Below are positions 12,180 through 23,954 of a stretch of 64,000 bases of DNA, one piece after another (the stretch's first letter is position 1; each line of letters begins with the position of its first letter). Source of the stretch: Phoenix dactylifera (taxonomy: Eukaryota; Streptophyta; Magnoliopsida; Arecales; Arecaceae). The stretch spans positions 2,502,501 to 2,566,500 of the forward strand of contig NW_024067667.1 in the NCBI RefSeq assembly GCF_009389715.1. The letters run 5' to 3'. A program made the translations under genes and the position numbers. The notes below the pieces were generated by a model. It did no database searches. It saw nothing but the letters and a program-made list of their open reading frames with translations, and was not told where the DNA came from.

Positions 12180-12542
12180 TCCCTAAGATGCAAGTGTAAG
12201 ATCTTTTATTCAAATATAACTTTGACAAAACTCGTAATCATACACCATCAGTAGATCACTTGCTGTGGATCCATGGATGAATCTTAAGCCATTGGTGGCA
12301 CCCACCTATATCCTTCATTGGTTGACCTTGGTGGATTGACCAGCACTGTGACCGTGATGCTCATCTTTGGTCTGGCCTCTTAGTTGTAAATATCAATGCT
12401 TGAACCACCAACATGCAAGTCAGGCTTTGCCATTTGAAAATATATCTTGACCAAAGATGGTGGGACCTTTCAGCTTGGACCACTGAAGAATGCCTAGAAT
12501 CAGAAAGCTCCAGACGCCCATCAAGTGCCAAATGGTAATAAT
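12180..12542. repeat. Segmental duplication, block a (copy 1)
   Basis: This matches 23590-23940 at a high level, for example the shared stretches gaccgtgatgctcatctttg and aaagatggtgggacctttca. Homology ends at ggtaataat (12542), where a GGTACC-rich element begins. It is part of the rearranged duplication spanning 12.2-32.3 kb. No coding function is recognised. Confidence 0.8.
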
Positions 12543-12680
12543 CAGGGTTTGCCATATTGGTCGGTACCATACTAGTACTGAATTGGAACGTAATCTTGTA
12601 CTGTACCAATACTCGGTACATCATCTTGTAACGTACCAACACTCGGTACACCTTGCAGTCTCGTACTGTATCACATACTT
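12543..12680. mobile_element. GGTACC-rich hAT-like MITE relic
   Basis: The left end CAGGGTTTGCCATATTGG followed by repeated GTACCAAYACTCGGTAC units resembles the family seen at 16906 and 58672. It sits exactly where the paralogous block at 23940 lacks it. No right-hand duplication is recognisable, so the right boundary is approximate. Confidence 0.5.
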
Positions 12681-12689
12681 GTGAAGGTA

Positions 12690-13130
12690 CAAAGATAGAA
12701 AACAAAACAGTGAAAAACAAAAGTAACAATAAAGAAAAGATATAAGGAGAAAATTGAGGAATTCAGACAATAATTCTTAAGAAGAATTGGATGGTAATGT
12801 CATAGAATAGATGCCATACATTTACCATTTCACATCCAGGATTTATAGTAATATCGGAATTTTACTTAACACCTTAAGATGAATAAACATCCAAGTTTGC
12901 ATTGGGGTGTTGGCCGGACATGTTGTGGTGAGATATAACATAGAAAAGGCTATGGTGGCACTAACTAATTGCTTTTCAGGCATGGAGGGTATGATGATGG
13001 AGGGAGATGCTATTCATATCATTCATCTGTCTGAGGAAATGAAGCTCATCAAACATAGGTGTGCATTAATTTTAAATGACTGGTATTACGGTCACTTTAC
13101 TTAATATAAAATTCTTTAACAAAAACAAAG
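12690..13130. repeat. Segmental duplication, block b (copy 1)
   Basis: This is similar to 28615-29010 (shared text such as aattcagacaata, ggtaatg and gcattggggtgttgg). The other copy lies inside intron 2 of the TLP18.3-type gene, so this block appears to be displaced intron DNA. The 65-codon frame at 12907-13104 is not preserved in the other copy and is not called a gene. Confidence 0.7.
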
Positions 13131-13588
13131 CATTGAAGCAGCAGAAGAGTCACTATAGTATATGTGCCTGCAAAATTTAATGACTGTAGAGAAGTTGATC
13201 ATAAATATACCAATGCAAAAAATTTCCCACTGAAGCACCACAAGAAGCCCTATAGGAGAAATTCTCATAATACTCAATGAGCACTGGCCGAACATAGTTC
13301 CTTTAACAATTTTTAAAAAATTGAACTACTTTAAAATCAGTTTGGGTTACAATTACAATATCAATATGTAGAAAGAACAAAAATAACCAACACCTATATA
13401 TAGGGCCAACAATCACTATATCTCATTGCTGTAGTAAAAGTTTCCACTATAATTCATGATCTTATGCTCGAGAAAATGTCTCAAAGAATTGTCTACAGCA
13501 TGATACACTTCCTTGCGAAGGAATGGAACAATTTAGAAGGAAAAGAAGCATACATTGAGCTCTGACATAAAAGGATTCCTCCAATAAC

Positions 13589-14784
13589 TTAGGCATAACT
13601 CTGTCTATCACTTTGAGCGGATGCTAGATGCTTTAGCTCTGCTAGATGTTCATCATTTGAAATACGGAGCTGAAGGCGGAGCTGTGTCAAGAATGCTTCT
13701 TGCTCCCAAGTTAAGTGTTCAGATGAATACAATGCCATCTTGGTACAGTGGTAGGCATGCAATTCTAAGTGATGATCAGGTGACTTATCTTGAGTTGGAC
13801 AAGTTGTAAGATGGCAGGATGATGAATAAACACCACCGCAAGGACTACAGCTACCCACAGAGGATGAGATTCTGTGAGTATCATTTCCTTCTAGGGCATC
13901 AGTAGATCCAAATTCTCTGTGATTCATGGAAGCATGCTTGCGTAACTCAACAGGTGCCATGCAGACGCTGCGCCTTTTCCTCTGGGCTACCTCCAGACCA
14001 TGGTGTTCTTTAAGTGGAACCTCATACACTTTCACTTTTCTTGTAGGCGGAGCGGTATGATGGTTGAAATCCTCTGCGACATTAGACCGCCTTATGACCT
14101 TTGAATCCTTAAATCTACTAGAGTCCTGCCATCAAGTGATGAGAACATGAGCAACAATATAAGAACAACTAACAAGAAAAGCTACATGGGCAGCATTGCA
14201 GCTAGAGATAACTTTTTAACATACGGGAAACAAGTTGTCTAAAAGCACATGAATCAGTAGAAATTAAAGCCACTAGTCCAATCTTACAGCAATATTAACA
14301 CAAAAATAATGAATCTAAATATATTAAACAAGAGAGGATATAATTGTTATATATAGAAAAAGATTTTATCACTCACCTTCCGAATTATAACCCAGTGGTT
14401 GTCTTCCCAAGATTGTTGCACCCTAAGTTCAGATTTATGAGCTATGATTAGCTTACAAGATCCAATGATTCTAACGAAATAGTAGTCCCCAACAGCCACA
14501 CTTGACACTCTCGCATGCTTCCATGAGTGGTTCTCGAATGCTTCTACGATGTCACCAGGAGTCCAATTCGTCAAACCAACCACCGATGGAGACAATGGCC
14601 TAATGAATTTCCTCGATACTCTTTCAGTTTCTGCAGCCATGCCAGGTTGGTAACTTTCATGCTTGACTTCATAGGTGTGCCCGTTACCAGATATGACCTC
14701 AGCACACCGCCAAGAGCCCAGACTTGCTTCACTCTTCCTCCACACCTCTACCTTAATCCCTCTCTTCAATCTCATGATCGCCAT
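13589..14784 (-). CDS. Agenet (Tudor-like) protein with ENT-like tail, copy A
   Basis: Exon 1 is 14784-14377 (136 codons) and exon 2 is 14125-13589, with donor ATTCGGAAG/gtgagt, acceptor gatggcag and matching phases, giving 314 residues. The N-terminal half holds a tandem agenet module: FKVEVWRKSE-like opening, SWRCAEVISGNGHTYEVKH, then LTNWTPGDIVEAFENHSWKHARV and KSELRVQQSWEDNHWVI. Agenet domains are plant Tudor relatives that often read histone marks. The C-terminus, ALYSSEHLTWEQEAFLTQLR through ISNDEHLAELKHL, matches the first helices of an ENT (EMSY N-terminal) domain, though it stops soon after, so the domain is short. The start at 14784 aligns with that of copy B (MAIMRLKRG and MAILRLKKG). 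A 5'-UTR intron is likely (acceptor near 14797, donor near 14985). Nuclear chromatin function is inferred from the family. Confidence 0.85.
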
Positions 14785-14984
14785 GTTGATGTTCCAACTC
14801 AGTTTTCAAACCCTGATTCAGAAAAGATGAAGAGCTATTCACTCAACAGCACATAAAGAAGTCTTCCAATATTAGAGCAATGACAGCCAAAATTATCGAA
14901 AAACTCATTGATGTGATTCAAATATCAGAGAAGAATGCATCACATTCAAGAAAACAACTATTCTATCATTAATGAAGTCACTGA

Positions 14985-15330
14985 CCTTTGGATGGAAGCA
15001 ACAAAAGAGAGATCGATCGCAGTAAGAACAAAGAATAACTTTCTTCACTGTCTATCAATCCTTTTGTTCTTCCTGCTTTCTTGACGTAGCCTGCGAACAG
15101 CCCAAGTCTAGTATGATTTTTATAGACTCGGCAATCGACGTGTCTTTATATCTTTTACAGAACACGGCGTTTCCTAGTCCTGGATAGAATTAAAAAAATA
15201 GGATCTTTAATTTAGGCCGTCTGATTGGTATAATTTTGAAGCTGGGTGCTGCGTCAGCTGCTTTAAAATTCAGAGATAGGACTAAATAGCTGGTTATATT
15301 GTAGTGATAGGATAAAATCAGGCTTTTGGA
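14985..15330 (-). promoter_or_regulatory. 5'-UTR exon and upstream region of agenet copy A
   Basis: The DNA from about 14985 to 15330 is alignable with 21120-21440 upstream of copy B, including a tttcctagtcctggat/tttccgagtcctagat block and ggccgtctgat/agccgtctgat. Both copies show a likely 5'-UTR donor (AAAG/gtcagt here, AGAG/gttagt in B). The duplication therefore carried the promoter as well as the coding exons. No TATA box position can be fixed by eye. Confidence 0.5.
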
Positions 15331-16905
15331 TTTTGCTATTTAGTCCCTAGAACCTGCTTAATATTAAAAATAAAATTCCTTGGAGGTGTAGGGATGCATT
15401 GTTTATTACATAAATATTATAATTTTAGTGCGGATATCAATCTCTTTTGCCAATCTTTTCTTTCTTGGTGTATGCTGAATGGTTCTTTCTACATACCAAG
15501 GTTTGGGTTTAAATCCTCTCCAATACTAACTTTATACTAGTCAAAGTATGTGAAACAAAGTGACCCATGTGCTTAGTTCTGGCACGATAAGTTGGATTTA
15601 AACCATAATTTATCAAATTAGACATCAAGTAAGTGGTTGATGTAATGAAAGACCACCAAAGCTATTTACATCATATCTCAGCAATCTAGTTGGTGACCAG
15701 AAACAAGCATCATTTGGATTAAGTTTAATAGGATCAGAGTAGATGAGAATCACATGATTTTTGCTAAGATTGGATAGAGTTCAACTGCGAAATCATACTT
15801 AAGGTAGAAATTCGGGCAGTGTGGAGCCCACTGAAAGATCAAGTCTTGGCTATTGACCGGTAGAAGACCGAAGTGATCATATTGGTCTTAGGTTTCCTAG
15901 AACAAAAGGGCATATTGTAGGCTGAATGAGGTGAGATAGCCATCGCTAGTTGTGTAGCAAAAGTTAGAGGTCGATAAGGCTTGACTATTGGTCTTATAAT
16001 TGCAGAATGATTGTACCTGTATACATAGATGGTTGGTAATAATTACTGAAACCACCAGAAGTGGAGACTAGACGTAGGAAGCAACCATCAGAGTAGACAG
16101 TGATTGTGTATTGTTATAAATAAATAGAAACTCTATAGAGAATCATCCGACAATCGATCCAATAAATTTATCCTTAGAAGCAGGCAAAACTTAGATCATC
16201 TATTGTCGTCCAGCCCAACACTCTTATCATATCTCAGTATTACACCCCTACCATAGCCGAATGTCGCACTCTTTGAATCATGCTGTGACAGAGGTGAAAG
16301 TTCTTGAAGGTCAAGTTACCTAAATCTATGCTACTCTTTATCCTTCTTTCGACCCATATCTTTCCAATTGGCCCAATACCGAAAGCACATCCATGCACGT
16401 ATTCAAACCTCACCCAAGCAAGCTTGACAGGCCCGCCATCTATCTCGAGCAACCGAGTTTTCTGGCTTAACCGAAATGGAATGGGAAGGGCAAGATGTCA
16501 ACCTAAGAGCAAGATTCAACTGTTGCTGGAGGAAGTACGAATGATTTTATATATTTGAAATGGTTTTTGACAATTGTTCGTTGTTATATTATACAGCATT
16601 TTCTCCCAAAGAGTTGTTCCTCCAGGAGTAATTTTGTAGCATTAACATACTCTTGGTCCTGGTATCCTCTTCATCAGGTTCCATTTTGATACTAGCATGA
16701 TAGAGAGAGAGAGTGAGAGTGAGTGAGTGAACGGTCAGGAAGGGAAAGGGGAAGGAAATTTCCATTGTAGTGTCACCAGATGGAGATAGACAGCTATTCA
16801 TATTAGAGGGATTACATAACCTTGACTATTTTACGACCGCAAATAGATCATGTCCAGTCTAAACCCGCTAATTTTGCACCTGATTCCTACTGAATTCGTG
16901 AGTTG

Positions 16906-17072
16906 CAAGGCTCGCCGTCTCAATACCAGATCTCGTATCGGTACCATCTTATTATAATGTCTGTATGCGGTACTATACAAAATAATAAGGCATACTGAGT
17001 GTCGATATAGTATGAGACTACGTACCAATTTAGTACCGGTATGGTATAGTATGCCTGGTATAACAAACCTTG
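16906..17072. mobile_element. GGTACC-rich hAT-like MITE
   Basis: The 167-bp element begins CAAGGCTCGCCGTCTC and ends ACAAACCTTG, which are inverted copies. The flanks gtgagttg (16898-16905) and gtgggttg (17073-17080) differ at one of eight bases. The same element, same length and same flanks recur at 26783-26949, so it inserted before the segmental duplication. Confidence 0.75.
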
Positions 17073-17258
17073 GTGGGTTGACTCAAATATTGCCACCACT
17101 CAGTTCATGCAATCACATGATGCTTCTTGCATGCATACAAACCCCAAAAGGAACAGAGCACATATAAATACGATTCAGAATTCTGTGTGATTACATATAT
17201 TCTAATGGATAATATCTTCAAATTAGACTTTCAAGATTGATTGCTCTACACATACAAC

Positions 17259-17506
17259 CTACTTCTTCAAGACATAGGCATAGTATTGTGCCATGGGAAC
17301 CACAAAAGCAAACACCAGTAAGCCTCCAATTACAAGGCTAAATCGTCCCTATTTCTCTTCAGTCTCTTCCCTAGTCTTGAAGTTGGATTCACGCTTGTTT
17401 TCTTGGAACTTCGGTCCTCCAGGATCTGGCAGCCCTTCAACGGCAGCAACTAGGCGTTTGGCAGTACTAAGCATAGCTTCATTGTACTTCTCCTCTGCAG
17501 CTAGCA
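17259..17506 (-). pseudogene. Duplicated last exon of a TLP18.3-type gene, with premature stop
   Basis: This is a 248-nt copy of the terminal exon at 27136-27383, the same length and with no indel. It keeps the acceptor ttcttgcag and the reading frame through VLAAEEKYNEAMLSTAKRL and ESNFKTREETEEK. There the codon pair that reads Arg-Gly in the intact copy is TAG-GGA here, so a stop at 17349-17351 removes the membrane segment and tail. Downstream the old frame still reads into a Tyr-Val-Leu-Lys-Lys ending. No other TLP18.3 exon lies close by, so it is a stranded gene fragment. Confidence 0.85.
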
Positions 17507-18179
17507 CTGCAAGAACAAAGGTGAAAAACTTAACTATAACTTCAATAGTGAGAAGAGACATGTCAGCTAGTAACTCATTGTACTTTTCCATCAAGTTGTT
17601 CTACTATCTATTTTCAGTTTTAAAGCATGGAAAATTGAATGATGGATTTTCTATCAAGATATATGCAATGGAGCTATTACATGCCATACAATTTGCTCGA
17701 TGAACATGACTAATAGCTATCATAGATATGGCATGAACTTAATTCAAATCACATTTCACAAACTCTAGCTTACAAGCAAGTGTTTTACATAAATGGCAGC
17801 ATTGGCCGGTAACAATTTAGAAGTTCGATATTCAAAACATCTCAGAATAGGAGTATTGGTTTAGAAACATGCCATATGAATGGTTCGTTCTTTAAAATCA
17901 TGAACAGTAAAACAATTTAAAATAAGATAAGATGTGTTCATGTTCATTGTGTTACTTCTTCTGTCAACTTGTTTCCACTAATTATTTTCTGTTTAAACCA
18001 TGCAACAGCAAAAAAGATTTCCATCTATAGAAAAACAATAAAAGCTATTACGAACATTGACAACATGCTCCACGACCAGAGATGGGAATCCACCGACCCT
18101 TGATGAAAAGTAGTGCAATAAGAACTAAGAAGCATGGTACCAAAAAAGAAAAAAAAACCTGAGGCATATTAGAACCAAA

Positions 18180-18500
18180 GGGAGGAAAAGGAGGAAGATG
18201 GAGAGGGAGGAAAATAGAGAGGAGAAAGAGAGAGAGGGTCCAAAGCCGCCAAGGCCATCATCATCTTTGGGAGAGAGAGTCTAAGAGAGAGAGAAGAAAT
18301 AAAGAGAGAGAGAGGGCAAAGCCAACAAGGTCATCATCTTCAGGAAAGAAAGAAAGGGTGAGAGAGAAACAAAAGAGAGAGGGTGAGTGCATACTTGTGT
18401 TCTTCGTCGAAGGTAGTGGCAAAATCTAACCCTAGCCGAATGCAAGAGAGAGGTAGAGAGTGATCAACAGGCAAGGCGACCCAAGGCCAGATCACATCTT
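18180..18500. repeat. Segmental duplication, block e (copy 1), GA-rich; holds an empty hAT site
   Basis: This matches 31210-31382 joined to 32229-32350, that is, the intron 2 sequence on either side of the hAT element at 31383. Here agagagggtgagtgcatac runs straight through with one copy of agagaggg, so this block preserves the uninterrupted target. It is also rich in GA microsatellite repeats. Confidence 0.8.
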
Positions 18501-18529
18501 ACTCTATGTTGTTGGCAAGATTATCCCCC

Positions 18530-19230
18530 ATAGAGATATAAGAATAAAACTATCATTAAACCAACTTGTATGTATAGATGTACTTAATGCAGATACTTTG
18601 GTTCATGGCATACATTTATTGTAATTGATCTTATAATATAACATGCAGATTTTTTTGCTTTCTTGCAGGCAACAAATTTGAGAGATATATTCCTCTAGTC
18701 GATTTCTTCAGTCAAGGACTTTACACGTTTGATATAGGCCAAAATAGCCTTGCTGCGCTCTTTTCCAAAACAGAGGACCAAGTTATTGCTTCTATCCTGA
18801 ATATACTGTTGGAGTTTCAAATTGGACTTAAGGTTTCAAGGAGTTCCACTTAAATTAATTCAATGTTTGTTAAGTAATTTTACAAAATGATTAATGAGAG
18901 ATGCAAGTATTTTGATAGGGTATATATATCCTCCATAATGCAACCTTCTGCTGACACATAAGATCAAAAATTAATAACTAAATGGTAGACTATTTTTATT
19001 TCTCAAAATAAGCAATTCTAGTTACATAACATAGCTAGACATCATATCCTATTTTTTTTTTAATATCCGCATAGACATAAATGAGCTATTTCTTCTTCAC
19101 TCCTAAATAAATGATGGGTGATCTTCAAATCTAAATTCTCACCATTTCAAGTTAGGTGGAAAAATATACGATTCTATCCACAGCTATACTAAAATTACAT
19201 TCTGCTTATAAAATAGACTAATTAATATTT
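18530..19230. repeat. Segmental duplication, block f (copy 1)
   Basis: This matches 23955-24680 throughout, including a GDSL-lipase exon relic and the following agcaattctagttacat stretch. It lies directly between block e and the 3' side of agenet copy B. Confidence 0.8.
18669..18832 (+). pseudogene. Single exon relic of a GDSL esterase/lipase gene, copy 1
   Basis: After the acceptor tttcttgcag one frame stays open for 164 nt and ends at a donor-like AAG/gtttca. It reads GNKFERYIPLVDFFSQGLYT then FDIGQNSLAALFSKTEDQVI and LLEFQIGLK. This matches the block III region of plant GDSL lipases (usual FDIGQND, here GQNS, so the conserved Asp is lost). No catalytic GDS exon or C-terminal DxxH exon was found nearby, so it is a stranded exon. 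It still looks translatable, unlike copy 2. Confidence 0.75.
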
Positions 19231-19541
19231 TGAAGTGCTTCAAAATTATGTTGTTTGTGACAACACTTTCTTTTATCACTATAGTGAATTCTGCAAAAAA
19301 TAACAATTTCTTTGATCCCTAAAGAGAATCTGTTTAAAATAACCAATACCAATATGGAGACCTCAAATACTATATCTTATTGCTCAAGTAATAGTTTTGA
19401 TACAAAAGCTCCCGCCATAGTAATTCATGATCTTGCACTTCAGATTTACATGTCCCACAACATGATACGCCACCTTACTAAGGTATGGAACAACTTTAAA
19501 GAAAGAAAATATAAAATAAGCTGAAGAGTAAAAGGAATCCG

Positions 19542-20539
19542 CTACAATAACTTAGGCATAACTCTTACGTGATGAAATTTCCCTGTCTGCTCATCTTTCT
19601 TAGGAAAATACACTTCTCTCATCGAATGACCGCATGCATTAGCATCATCCAAAAGGTTATCCATATCTCGAGTTCGACAAGTTGCAGGATTGCAGCATGA
19701 AGTATAAGGACTTCTGCAAGGACTGCAGTTACCAATGGAGGATGAAACACTCTGGGCATCATTAAGTTCTCTTGGTGCATTAGCAAACCCATTTTCTGCA
19801 TGACTCGAGGAATCATGCTTATGTTCAGACAAGTAGATGCATCGCCTTTTCCTTTGACCATCCACAAAACCACAGTAATCATTATGTGGAGCCTGCCTTT
19901 CTACTTCATGGTTTTTCCCCTTTCGAGAAGGATGAGGTACATGAGTGTTGAACTCTTCTTCTACTACAATTTTGACCAAGTTCCCATCCTCAAATCTAGC
20001 AGCATCCTACCATCAGGCAATGAGAACATCAGTAATAACAAAAGACCAACTAACGAAAAAAGCTTTTTAGATAGCGCTGCAGATGAAAATAATGAATATA
20101 AATCGATTAAAAGCTACTAAGTAAGAGGAGATATAGCCGTTACCTTCTGAATTATAACCCAATGGTTGTCTTTCCAAGCTTGCCGCACCCTAAGTTCAGA
20201 TTTATGGGCTATGATATGCTTAGAGGATCCGAGAATTGTAACAAAATAATAGTCCCTTGTAGCCCGATTCGAGACCTGTGCCAGCTTCCATGAGTGATCC
20301 TCTAGTGCTTCTACGGTGTCACCAGGAGACCAATACATCACTCCATCCATTGATGGAGGCAATGGCCTGATGACCTTTCTCGGCACCCTTTCAGTGACCT
20401 CAGCCATGCCCGGTTGATGACCATCATACTTGACAATATATGTGCGCCCATTCCCGGAGATGATCTCAGCTAGCCGCCATGATTCACTCTTGCTCAATAC
20501 CTCCTCCTTAAGCCCTTTCTTCAGTCTCAGGATCGCCAT
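19542..20539 (-). CDS. Agenet (Tudor-like) protein, copy B, without the ENT-like tail
   Basis: Exon 1 is 20539-20144 (132 codons) and exon 2 is 20006-19542 (154 codons plus stop), joined through ATTCAGAAG/gtaacg and the acceptor gatggtag, giving 286 residues. The agenet pair is well kept: SWRLAEIISGNGRTYIVKYD, GVMYWSPGDTVEALEDHSWK and KSELRVRQAWKDNHWVII. The middle shares the SSIGNCSPCRS-type cysteine and serine stretch with copy A (SSVGSCSPCGG). The C-terminus differs: the segment that forms the ENT-like helices in copy A is missing, and the frame ends in EQTGKFHHVRVMPKLL, because about 100 bp have been lost and the stop region is read in a shifted frame. The Met at 20539 aligns with copy A; an in-frame Met at 20557 is possible. 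Confidence 0.83.
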
Positions 20540-21119
20540 GTCGATATCAAGAACCAAAGCCTCAGACCCTGATTTAGAAGAGATGAAAGTTTAGTCACTC
20601 GGGAGCATGGGAAGTTGATTAAAAAGATCGCAGCAGGTGTAAAACTAAGCTAGAATATGAATTCAGGAAAAGCTTGAGAGCAAGAATTTCAAGAAGTCAA
20701 GAAAACCTTAAAAATAAGAATTTATATCGAGCAACTACTAAAAAGAAGTAGAGGTCTGACAGAGTTTTGATAATCGAGTGAACGGATGACTATAGAAATT
20801 GATCCAATGAAATGTTTGATACCAAAAAATAGGTATAAGAGTTTCAAGTTTTACATCTAATCAAGACTGGAAGATAAAACTCTGTAAAAAAAGGAAAACA
20901 TGATAAGATGCTTTGCCAGGCTTGTAATCACATAAAATTCTACGATGGCGTTAGCCAGAAGGAGATAAAAAATCTCTGGATATAATCAAAAAAAACAACA
21001 GCCATGAATAACCAATGCTATCATCAAACTCATGGATGGGATTCCAAGATTGAACAAGAACACATGGGATTGAACAGAACGGCAACTCAATCATAATGCG
21101 TAAGAAAAAAAATTCACTA

Positions 21120-21440
21120 ACCTCTTGATATTGCAACCAAAGGGAGATTGATCACAGGGGAAGAATAGAGTGATATTTTCTCCTCCTTTTATCAACCTTT
21201 TTGTTTCTTCCAACTTTCTTGGTGGGGCGGAGGACGGCAATTGGGAAGTTTATATATCTTGTACACAACTCCGCGTTTCCGAGTCCTAGATGAAATAGGA
21301 AAATAGGAGCTTTAATCTAAGCCGTCTGATCTGCTACATCTGTAACTATCAGCGATAAATAGATTTAGAGATCGGACTAGAAAGATGGTTATCTTTTAGT
21401 GACAGGATAAACTGGGTTTGGATTAGTGTGTGTGCGTGTG
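21120..21440 (-). promoter_or_regulatory. 5'-UTR exon and upstream region of agenet copy B
   Basis: This is homologous to 14985-15330 upstream of copy A. A probable 5'-UTR donor lies near 21120 with its acceptor near 20575, making a leader intron of roughly 550 bp against about 190 bp in copy A. Confidence 0.45.
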
Positions 21441-21444
21441 GGTA

Positions 21445-23478
21445 GTGCCTTTGCTCATGCGCGCGTACGTTATCCATTCTAACGGACATTTGGGATGGGC
21501 TTAGGGTGTTGAGAATTTTGACACCCAAAAACAAAGAGAGAAATTTATACCGAACCCTTAGATTTTGCTACTTAGTGCCTAGGCATGGCTAAGTAATATG
21601 AAAAATATTATTAACAAAAATAATTTTTTTAAAAAAATTATCTTAAAATTCATGCTAAATTGATTGGTGAGTCAACATACATCTATTTATTAAGGGTACG
21701 GGGATACACTATTTATTACGTTAAAAATCAATACCCTGCTACTTCCTCTTCTTTGTCGTCTCTATGTCTCAGGACACCAGACCATAGAAGACAACCCTAA
21801 GCCAGCTACCAGTGGCAAGTCAAGCATGGCTTCTCTTTTCCATCTCTCCATCTCCCATGAACCCCTACTCTCTTCCCTCCTCTCTCTCTCTCCTCCTTTC
21901 CCCTTATCTCTATATATCTCTCTTCCTTTCTCTTCATCTCTCTATCATTCTCTCTCTCCAATCAGGTTTCTCTCTTGTGGACCTAGGGGAGACTACAGGC
22001 ACACCTTACTCAAGGTATGGACTTACACCTAAGGTAGCCATAAGCCTTAAAATATTTTTGGGTCAAAGGATAGATGGCACCCTAGGGACTAGGCTAGGTA
22101 AGGAGCACACACCAGGATCTTGGCTTCTAGTTGGCAGATTTGGGTCACACAACCCTTGACCTTGATGGCTCTTACATTGTGGAGTCCTGAGTGGGATTGA
22201 CAAACTATTGATTGGGTATTGTCTAGGTTGCACGCAGCCTGCTTCAAAATTTTTGTATTTCTAAGTTAAGTTATAAGCACTTCTAATTTTAACATTTTCG
22301 TAATGATTCGTGTAAAAATATGATTTGTATGAAAATAACTTAGGAAAATGATTGCTTATATTTTTAGAAAAATTATGAAAGTTAATGTTGTCTTCACACA
22401 TATTGTTGATAGACAATTTAATTTATTTGAAATGAAAATTATGAAAAATTATTTATGGATAACTATACTTATTATGTTTATAGTAATTATTGTTCCTTCT
22501 TCCATGGAAATATTTTTAAATTACAGTTCAAGTATAAAATGCCTTACTTGAGCATGACACTAAGTGCTCCTACATCGAGTTACGTGTTGGTCTGTTTTGA
22601 CGTGACTATACTCTATAAAATGGTTGATCGATTATTTGCAAACACCATGACTTTTGGATTGTCTATGCTATGGAATTATGGGTATTGTATGGATTGCTCT
22701 CTAGTTTGATCATAATTTGAGCCTAGCCTATGAGGCTGATTGTTAGCCACACATGATTCGAGAGCTTGTTTGTTTTAGGGCCTAGCAAGGTGGGGCCGAT
22801 CGTTGGTATGTACTATGATGGGTATATTTTCTGTGCGACTTAGATCTAGTCTCCTTTCGGGCATGGCAAGTCAGGGTTGATTGCTAGTACGTGTAGATTG
22901 AGAGCATGTTTTATGTTCAGAATAGTCTCTTTTAGTCACAAAGACCAAGCAAGAGTGGATGGATTTTATCTTTTTTAATTAGACATCTATTTCTTGATTA
23001 GATGCATTAAGTATTTTAATAGTTACATTGATATGCATACTTTTATAAAAAAAATTATTCTATGTTGATAAGGAGTTTTATTCATAGTTGAAAGTTTTAT
23101 ACCATAATTGGAAGTAAAAGGTGGCTTATTGGGATTTAGCTCACTCATCTTTTTTTGATATATCTTTTTAGATGCTGGTGAGTAGCTAAGATGGGATCCA
23201 AGTGCTGAGTAGAGAGAAAATTAGGATTTAGTTAATTTTCTATATATCATACTTGAATAAACGAATTGATAAGATAGTTCAAAGGTTTTCCTTATTTTAT
23301 AAGCTATTAAGACTATTGGAATTAGAGTAAATTATAAAAATCTTTCTATGTTTAAAAGTAAATTACACTTAAATGTATGTGAAAAGGTAAGCCTTGCATG
23401 TCCTATAGGGATAAAACCCCGTAGATGTGTTGCAATCTACAAAGTGCCAGGCTCGTGCAACAAGGTCGGGGTATGACA
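21445..23478 (-). other. Repeat-like region ending at an LTR-type boundary
   Basis: No gene is recognised. The right edge reads ggtcggggtatgaca at 23464-23478, which on the minus strand is TGTCATACCCCGACC, the usual start of a plant Ty3/gypsy LTR. The left end, a partner LTR and flanking 5-bp duplications could not be found, so this may be a truncated LTR of unknown length. Pyrimidine-rich CT repeats occur at 21840-21960. Confidence 0.35.
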
Positions 23479-23589
23479 CAAGATTTTCTTAGCTAATTTT
23501 TAATTTCAAGTCAGAATCAAATTGATTTTAACTAGAGTGGGGACCTTTTTTTTTCTTTTCCAAGATTGGGGAGGCCCCTTCCACCTGCC

Positions 23590-23940
23590 TAAGATGGAAG
23601 TGTAAGATTTCTCAATGAAATATAACTTTGAAAAAAACTAAAGAGCATATACTATCACTAGATTGCTTGCCGTCGATCCATGAATGAACCTAAGCCGTGG
23701 GTGTTACCCACCTATATCCTTCACTAGTTGACCTTGGTGGGTTGGCCAATATTGTGACCGTGATGCTCATCTTTGGTCTGGACTTTTTGTTGTAAAATAT
23801 CAATGCTTGAACCATCTACATGCAAGTCAGGTTTTGCCATTTGAAGATATATCTTGATCAAAGATGGTGGGACCTTTCATCTTGAACCACTGAAGAATGC
23901 CTAGAACCTGAAAGCTCCAAACTCTCATCAGGAGCCTTGT
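23590..23940. repeat. Segmental duplication, block a (copy 2)
   Basis: This is the counterpart of 12180-12542. In this copy it is followed within 20 bp by block f, whereas copy 1 of block a is followed by block b, showing that the duplicated region was rearranged. Confidence 0.8.
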
Positions 23941-23954
23941 GGAAATAATACTCA

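Larger units (their letters stand above)
16120..18120. repeat. Segmental duplication, block d (copy 1)
   Basis: This is closely similar to 25935-28400, which is the 3' end, downstream flank and part of intron 2 of the TLP18.3-type gene. The match includes the GGTACC-rich element (16906 and 26783). Copy 1 lacks about 390 bp present at 27960-28350, joining gctccacgacc directly to sequence near gacccttgatgaaaag. It contains the pseudo-exon at 17259-17506. Confidence 0.85.

Noticed and set aside
17349..17594. N-terminal extension MEKYNELLADMSLLTIEV as the start of a small protein
   Set aside because: This is intron text read through the acceptor ttcttgcag. The same extension occurs at 27471, where the exon border is fixed by joining to the upstream TLP18.3 exon.
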